From Bacteroidota bacterium (GTDB lineage: Bacteria; Bacteroidota; Bacteroidia; AKYH767-A; OLB10), in the NCBI GenBank assembly GCA_016722525.1, contig JADKJB010000009.1:124001-188000 (forward strand): a stretch of DNA of 64,000 nucleotides. The letters are read 5' to 3'. The notes beneath the pieces were generated by a model. That model searched no databases. It saw only the letters and a program-made list of their open reading frames with translations, and was not told where the DNA came from. Shown here in pieces: positions 60,679 through 64,000 of the stretch (its first letter is position 1; every line of letters starts with the position of its first letter). Position numbers and translations under genes: made by a program.

Positions 60679-62019
60679 ATGAAGAACCCATTTGTTTTTT
60701 TATTAATTAGCATCCTGTTTCTCAATAGGTTTGATGTTTCTTCAGCTAGTTTTTACAATATCCATTCTGATTTTAATTCTGAGGTTTTTGCTACATTCCT
60801 TTCCGATGGGAATGGCAACTCCTCCAATACTAAAGATCCTGTAGTTTTGGTAAACGGGCAGGATACTGTCATTTTTGATTTTTCAACTGCATTTTGTACA
60901 GCAAGTTATATGCAGGTTCCTGTTCGATTTAATTCTGATGAGTTAATTTATGCATTGGATTTTGCACTGCAATTTGATCCGGGCGTTTTCACCTATGTTT
61001 CGATTGTCAATCATACCACTTATTTGACTTATGCAGCAACTTATAATAGCAGCGATAGTACACTTAGGTTGTCTTCTTACAGTTTTATACCAATGGATAA
61101 TAATGTAAATCTTATTTCTATTCGGTTTAGTCTGCCTGTTTCGCAAATTGATTTCGCGCAATTTGATCCTGTGTATACCTTGTTAAATGGTGACAATTGC
61201 AGTTCAAAGGCAATTCCTTCAATTCCGCCTCCGGTGATATTTTCAGGAGGTACCACAACTATAATTCCAGGTGATTCCTTAGCGCTTAGCATAACCACAC
61301 TCCCTGGATTCACCTATCTATGGTCGAATGGTGAAACCGATTCATTAATTTATGCAACGGGACCCGGCCTGTATTCTGTTAACACTTTTTATGCAAATGG
61401 GTGCAATTCAATCACCTCTATTTTGTTATCACCACCAGATCCTTTACCTATTGATTTGTTAAACTTTGCAGCAACTTTAAAAGAAGAGGAAATTTTAATT
61501 TATTGGTCGACCGCCTCTGAAGTCAATAACAGCTATTTTAGCCTTGAACATTCTGCTGATGGTTTGAATTGGACTGAACTTGCAGTTATTGAAGGAGCCG
61601 GTAATTCAAACAGTACCAAGCAGTATTCTTTTTTGGACCAAAATCCGTTTCCTTCCTGGAATTATTATAAACTGATGCAAGTTGATTTTGATGGTCATTT
61701 CACTTATTCGACGAGTATTAGTAAACAATGGAAAAAAATTGGCGCTCCACCTGCTTCAATCAAAATTTATCCAAATCCTTCATTTAAGAGGGAATTACAA
61801 ATAGAGTTGGACAATTATGTTATCGGTGCCAAAATAGAATTGACGATCGTAAATAATCTGGGTAAAATTGTATACAGTACTAATTTTACACCTGAAATGA
61901 GTCCTTCAGCAACTACTAAGTTGGAATTGAATCTTGAAAATAGATTACCGGGAGGCATCTATTTTTTGGTTTATAGAAGTGGGACGGAAGAGTTGATGAA
62001 AAAATTGATTTTTTACTAA
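60679..62019 (+). CDS. Surface protein with cohesin-like SDD/LNGD module and T9SS tail
   Basis: The 446-residue intact protein has a signal peptide (FVFLLISILFLNRFDVSS). The SDD/LNGD module covers about residues 55-178: DTVIFDFSTAFCTASYMQVP, FNSDELIYALDFALQF, DSTLRLSSYSFIP, YTLLNGDNCSSK. An Ig/PKD-like piece follows (FTYLWSNGETDSL, about 210), then a fibronectin-like region (LLNFAATLKEEEILIYWSTA, NYYKLMQVDFDGHFTYS) typical just before T9SS tails, and the tail IKIYPNPSFKREL to LMKKLIFY. It has its own upstream region of about 250 bases after the terminator. Confidence 0.78.
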   Translation: MKNPFVFLLISILFLNRFDVSSASFYNIHSDFNSEVFATFLSDGNGNSSNTKDPVVLVNGQDTVIFDFSTAFCTASYMQVPVRFNSDELIYALDFALQFDPGVFTYVSIVNHTTYLTYAATYNSSDSTLRLSSYSFIPMDNNVNLISIRFSLPVSQIDFAQFDPVYTLLNGDNCSSKAIPSIPPPVIFSGGTTTIIPGDSLALSITTLPGFTYLWSNGETDSLIYATGPGLYSVNTFYANGCNSITSILLSPPDPLPIDLLNFAATLKEEEILIYWSTASEVNNSYFSLEHSADGLNWTELAVIEGAGNSNSTKQYSFLDQNPFPSWNYYKLMQVDFDGHFTYSTSISKQWKKIGAPPASIKIYPNPSFKRELQIELDNYVIGAKIELTIVNNLGKIVYSTNFTPEMSPSATTKLELNLENRLPGGIYFLVYRSGTEELMKKLIFY

Positions 62020-62118
62020 GAATTCTTTTTCGAGTTAACATTATTTTCACAATTAATTAATTTGTATCAGACCCTTCAAGAGCTTTGAGTTTTTACTTTT
62101 GAGGTAAATAGTAAACAC

Positions 62119-62892
62119 ATGAAAAATAGGTTAATTAGTTTATGCATTGCCCTTGTAGGTTCAGTTGCATTTATTTGCAATTGTGATGCAAAAGGAATTC
62201 AAGTAAGTCCAGCAATTGGAAATGATCCTGTGGCTGCGCCGGCTACAATCAATAATCTGGATTCCGTTTATTTTGATATTTCACAGGCTATCTTTAACGG
62301 TAACTCGGTAGAGTTTCCGGTTTACTTTAAATCTGATGATGTTGTTAATGCAATTGGTTTTGCCTTCACTTTTGATGAAGCGGTTTTGGAGTATGATACC
62401 ATTATTATTGTGGCTAACTATTTTGATAGCCCTATTTTTAGTTATAACCAACAGGATTCAGTAGTTCGTTTTGAGACTTTCAGTATACTACAACCTATCG
62501 TGAATGATACGGTATTGGTTAAAGTACGATTTAATGTTTTGGCGGGCCAAATGTGCGACACTCAAATAGATTCCACATGGACCAGTTTGAATGGTGACGT
62601 TTGCAGCTATAGCGTGGTGGGATGCGAGACTATTGGACTTGCAGACAACGAACTGGATAACTCAATTAGTATTTATCCTAATCCAGCTGCTGACATGCTT
62701 TATGTAGAGGCAACTGAAATCACTTTAGTTGAATTATTTGACAGCAATGGAAGAAAAGTTTGGGAACAAAATATTGATTCATCAAAATCAAAAACAGCGA
62801 TACAGACTTCCTCTTTTCAACCGGGAATTTATGTAATGAAAGTATCCAATCAAGAAGCTGCTGCAATGAAAAAAATTATGATCATGAATTAG
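62119..62892 (+). CDS. Small surface protein with cohesin-like SDD/LNGD module and T9SS tail
   Basis: The 257-residue intact protein is the simplest form of this architecture: signal peptide (residues 1-24), one SDD/LNGD module (about 48-172: DSVYFDISQAIFNGNSVEFP, FKSDDVVNAIGFAFTF, DSVVRFETFSIL, WTSLNGDVCSYS) and a T9SS tail (ISIYPNPAADMLYVEA to KKIMIMN). A TACTTTTG box lies about 20 bases upstream of its start, so it may have its own promoter. The module's likeness to the gene at 60679 and the reverse gene at 46166 suggests recent duplication. Confidence 0.78.
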   Translation: MKNRLISLCIALVGSVAFICNCDAKGIQVSPAIGNDPVAAPATINNLDSVYFDISQAIFNGNSVEFPVYFKSDDVVNAIGFAFTFDEAVLEYDTIIIVANYFDSPIFSYNQQDSVVRFETFSILQPIVNDTVLVKVRFNVLAGQMCDTQIDSTWTSLNGDVCSYSVVGCETIGLADNELDNSISIYPNPAADMLYVEATEITLVELFDSNGRKVWEQNIDSSKSKTAIQTSSFQPGIYVMKVSNQEAAAMKKIMIMN

Positions 62893-62916
62893 TTTTAGCT
62901 ATATAGTTTTTCTAAT

Positions 62917-62943
62917 AAGCCGGTCCGTAAACCGGCTTTTTTT
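62917..62943 (+). terminator. Rho-independent terminator after the last surface-protein gene
   Basis: The stem AAGCCGGT / ACCGGCTT with a CCGTAA-like loop is followed by a T-run, 25 bases after the stop at 62892. It is symmetrical enough to work also for the convergent gene at 62971. Confidence 0.92.
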
Positions 62944-62970
62944 ATACAAGTTCTTTAAAAAGTAAAATAA

Positions 62971-63960
62971 TTAATTGGAATTTTCTTGATCGATCGAAAC
63001 TATTTTGTTGGAGAAAATTTCCTTATCCTCTAAAAGATCAATTTTTCTGATATCGAGTACGGTTTGTCCGGAAGGTTTTACGCTGAACATAGGAAGGAAT
63101 TTTTTTCCCCACAATATCTCGTTGGAGTGGAATGATGTTCTGGAATAGATTGTTTGAGAGAAAGTATCATCAAATGCTTTTAAAAGAATAATGATTTCTA
63201 TTTTCATATCTTTCAAATCATTTTGATCGGCTCCATAGAGCGGACTCTCTTCATCAATCGGATGCACAATGGTCCAGCTGGTAGGGAAGAGGGATACCTT
63301 ATCGCGTTCCAGTTTCAATCTTTCGAAGGCACGGTTTGTGGATTCTTTTTCAAAATAGGCAATTGTGACGTTCATTTCAACTTCGATGAGTTGATTGTGA
63401 CGTAAATTAGTGAGGCGGAACATCAGTCCCGTCCCATTTTTAAACGGCGCAATAATGGCATTTTTACTATACAGCAGCTTTGCCATAGGCCTTGAAAAAC
63501 GTCCGTAAAGTAAACCGGTAGCAATTGCAAATGCCAACACTCCCAGCATAGATTCAACAGCGGCTACAATACTGGTAATTGTTCCCATGGGGGCAATTCG
63601 TCCGAAACCTACAGTTGTCAGAGTTTGAGAGCTAAAGAAAAATGCTTCCATAAATTTGTTGAAATTACCCATCTGCATATCAATGCCTGTAAGATGTTCC
63701 ACACCTATGATGAAGTAAATTATAGCAAATAACAGGTTGGAGCAAAAATACGCCGAGACTAGCAGTGTGAGAAACTTTGGCCACGACATGGTAATTAGGT
63801 TGTGGTAAATTTCAAAATACTGAAACTTTGCATCACCAACGCGCTCCATGAAAAATGAGCCATCCTTATTCATGATCCTATCTGCAGTCACCTTGGTACC
63901 GAAACCTAAATCCTCATTAGGATTCGATTGTTTGCGACGAAAGAAATTGTTCTTATTCAT
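62971..63960 (-). CDS. Inward-rectifier (Kir-type) potassium channel
   Basis: The 329-residue intact protein has a slide-helix-like start, two membrane helices (about 60-85 and 125-150) and a pore loop with the filter TTVGFGRIAP (about residue 113), typical of prokaryotic Kir (KirBac-like) channels. The C-terminal half is the Kir beta-sandwich domain with FRLTNLRHNQLIEVEMNV, WTIVHPIDEESPLYG and TSFHSNEILWGKKFLPMF. It is an inner-membrane tetramer conducting K+. The window also contains a KUP transporter and an RCK channel, but these are not clustered together. Confidence 0.92.
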   Translation of the reverse strand: MNKNNFFRRKQSNPNEDLGFGTKVTADRIMNKDGSFFMERVGDAKFQYFEIYHNLITMSWPKFLTLLVSAYFCSNLLFAIIYFIIGVEHLTGIDMQMGNFNKFMEAFFFSSQTLTTVGFGRIAPMGTITSIVAAVESMLGVLAFAIATGLLYGRFSRPMAKLLYSKNAIIAPFKNGTGLMFRLTNLRHNQLIEVEMNVTIAYFEKESTNRAFERLKLERDKVSLFPTSWTIVHPIDEESPLYGADQNDLKDMKIEIIILLKAFDDTFSQTIYSRTSFHSNEILWGKKFLPMFSVKPSGQTVLDIRKIDLLEDKEIFSNKIVSIDQENSN

Positions 63961-63985
63961 TGTGCAAAGAGTGAGAAGGTTTTAG

Positions 63986-64000
63986 TGACAAGTGACAAGT
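63986..64000. repeat. GTGACAAGT word at the right edge
   Basis: GTGACAAGTGACAAGT begins here and runs out of the window. The same word ends the array at 27408-27531. Confidence 0.5.

Overview
The window comes from an AT-rich (my estimate, about 65% A+T) genome of the phylum Bacteroidota. The evidence is consistent across the window: many secreted proteins end in type IX secretion (T9SS) C-terminal sorting domains (a YPNP-type turn followed by a short beta-rich tail ending in K/N/R), there is a large TonB-dependent receptor with a carboxypeptidase-D-regulatory-like N-terminal domain, an exbB-exbD-exbD-tonB operon, a DUF4159 protein, a FISUMP lipoprotein, and several promoters of the Bacteroidota TTTG/TAnnTTTG type. 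Nothing in the window fixes the genus. About half of the genes carry one or more single-base frameshifts, mostly one base missing from a homopolymer, including genes that cannot be dispensable (thrS, infC, rplT). I read this as uncorrected long-read or homopolymer error rather than gene death, and I annotate each such gene as one CDS spanning its pieces.

Layout. 1-9.3 kb: end of a T9SS surface protein, carboxypeptidase Taq (M32), a lipoprotein, PEP carboxykinase, the 16S rRNA methyltransferase RsmE, a DUF4159 protein, a prolyl oligopeptidase and a K+ channel with an RCK domain. 9.3-17.6 kb: histidine ammonia-lyase, a GxxExxY (PD-(D/E)XK-like) gene bracketed by inverted repeat words, hisS, a secreted arylsulfotransferase-like protein, a small membrane protein, an S41-like peptidase and a WbqC-like protein. 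17.6-21.5 kb: a signalling cluster with a cNMP-binding histidine kinase, a receiver-SpoIIE phosphatase, a SiaB-like kinase and a SiaC-like phosphoprotein. 21.5-25.5 kb: a TerB-like/ABCG-type exporter and a lipoprotein. 25.7-34.3 kb: acyl-CoA carboxylase beta subunit, a PRA-PH/MazG-like protein, an FkbM methyltransferase, a VOC protein, a pseudouridine synthase, pyrophosphatase and a KUP K+ transporter. 32.7-38.2 kb: a TonB energy-transduction operon that also holds a phosphate-binding-like lipoprotein and a TPR protein. 38.9-41.1 kb: a badly disrupted T9SS surface protein. 41.3-44.6 kb: thrS-infC-rpmI-rplT, with infC starting at AUU. 44.8-46.2 kb: a disrupted polytopic membrane protein.

46.2-62.9 kb is the most unusual part. 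It is a surface-protein island in which two unnamed domain families are each repeated in neighbouring genes around one TonB-dependent receptor. The first is an N-terminal 'VEKYY' domain (four copies). The second is a cohesin-like beta-sandwich module (four clearly alike copies plus a divergent fifth). They lie with a right-handed beta-helix protein that ends in a dockerin-like calcium loop and with a large multidomain protein holding VEKYY, Ig, cohesin-like, dockerin-like and T9SS parts. This looks like a T9SS-delivered extracellular assembly whose role I cannot name. The window closes with an inward-rectifier (Kir-type) K+ channel.

Intergenic regions carry distinctive low-complexity 'word' arrays (CCGCCA hexamers, AGTTTTGTAG words, ACCAGTAACC words, GACGCAGAG words). 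The same words recur at distant loci, sometimes on opposite strands.
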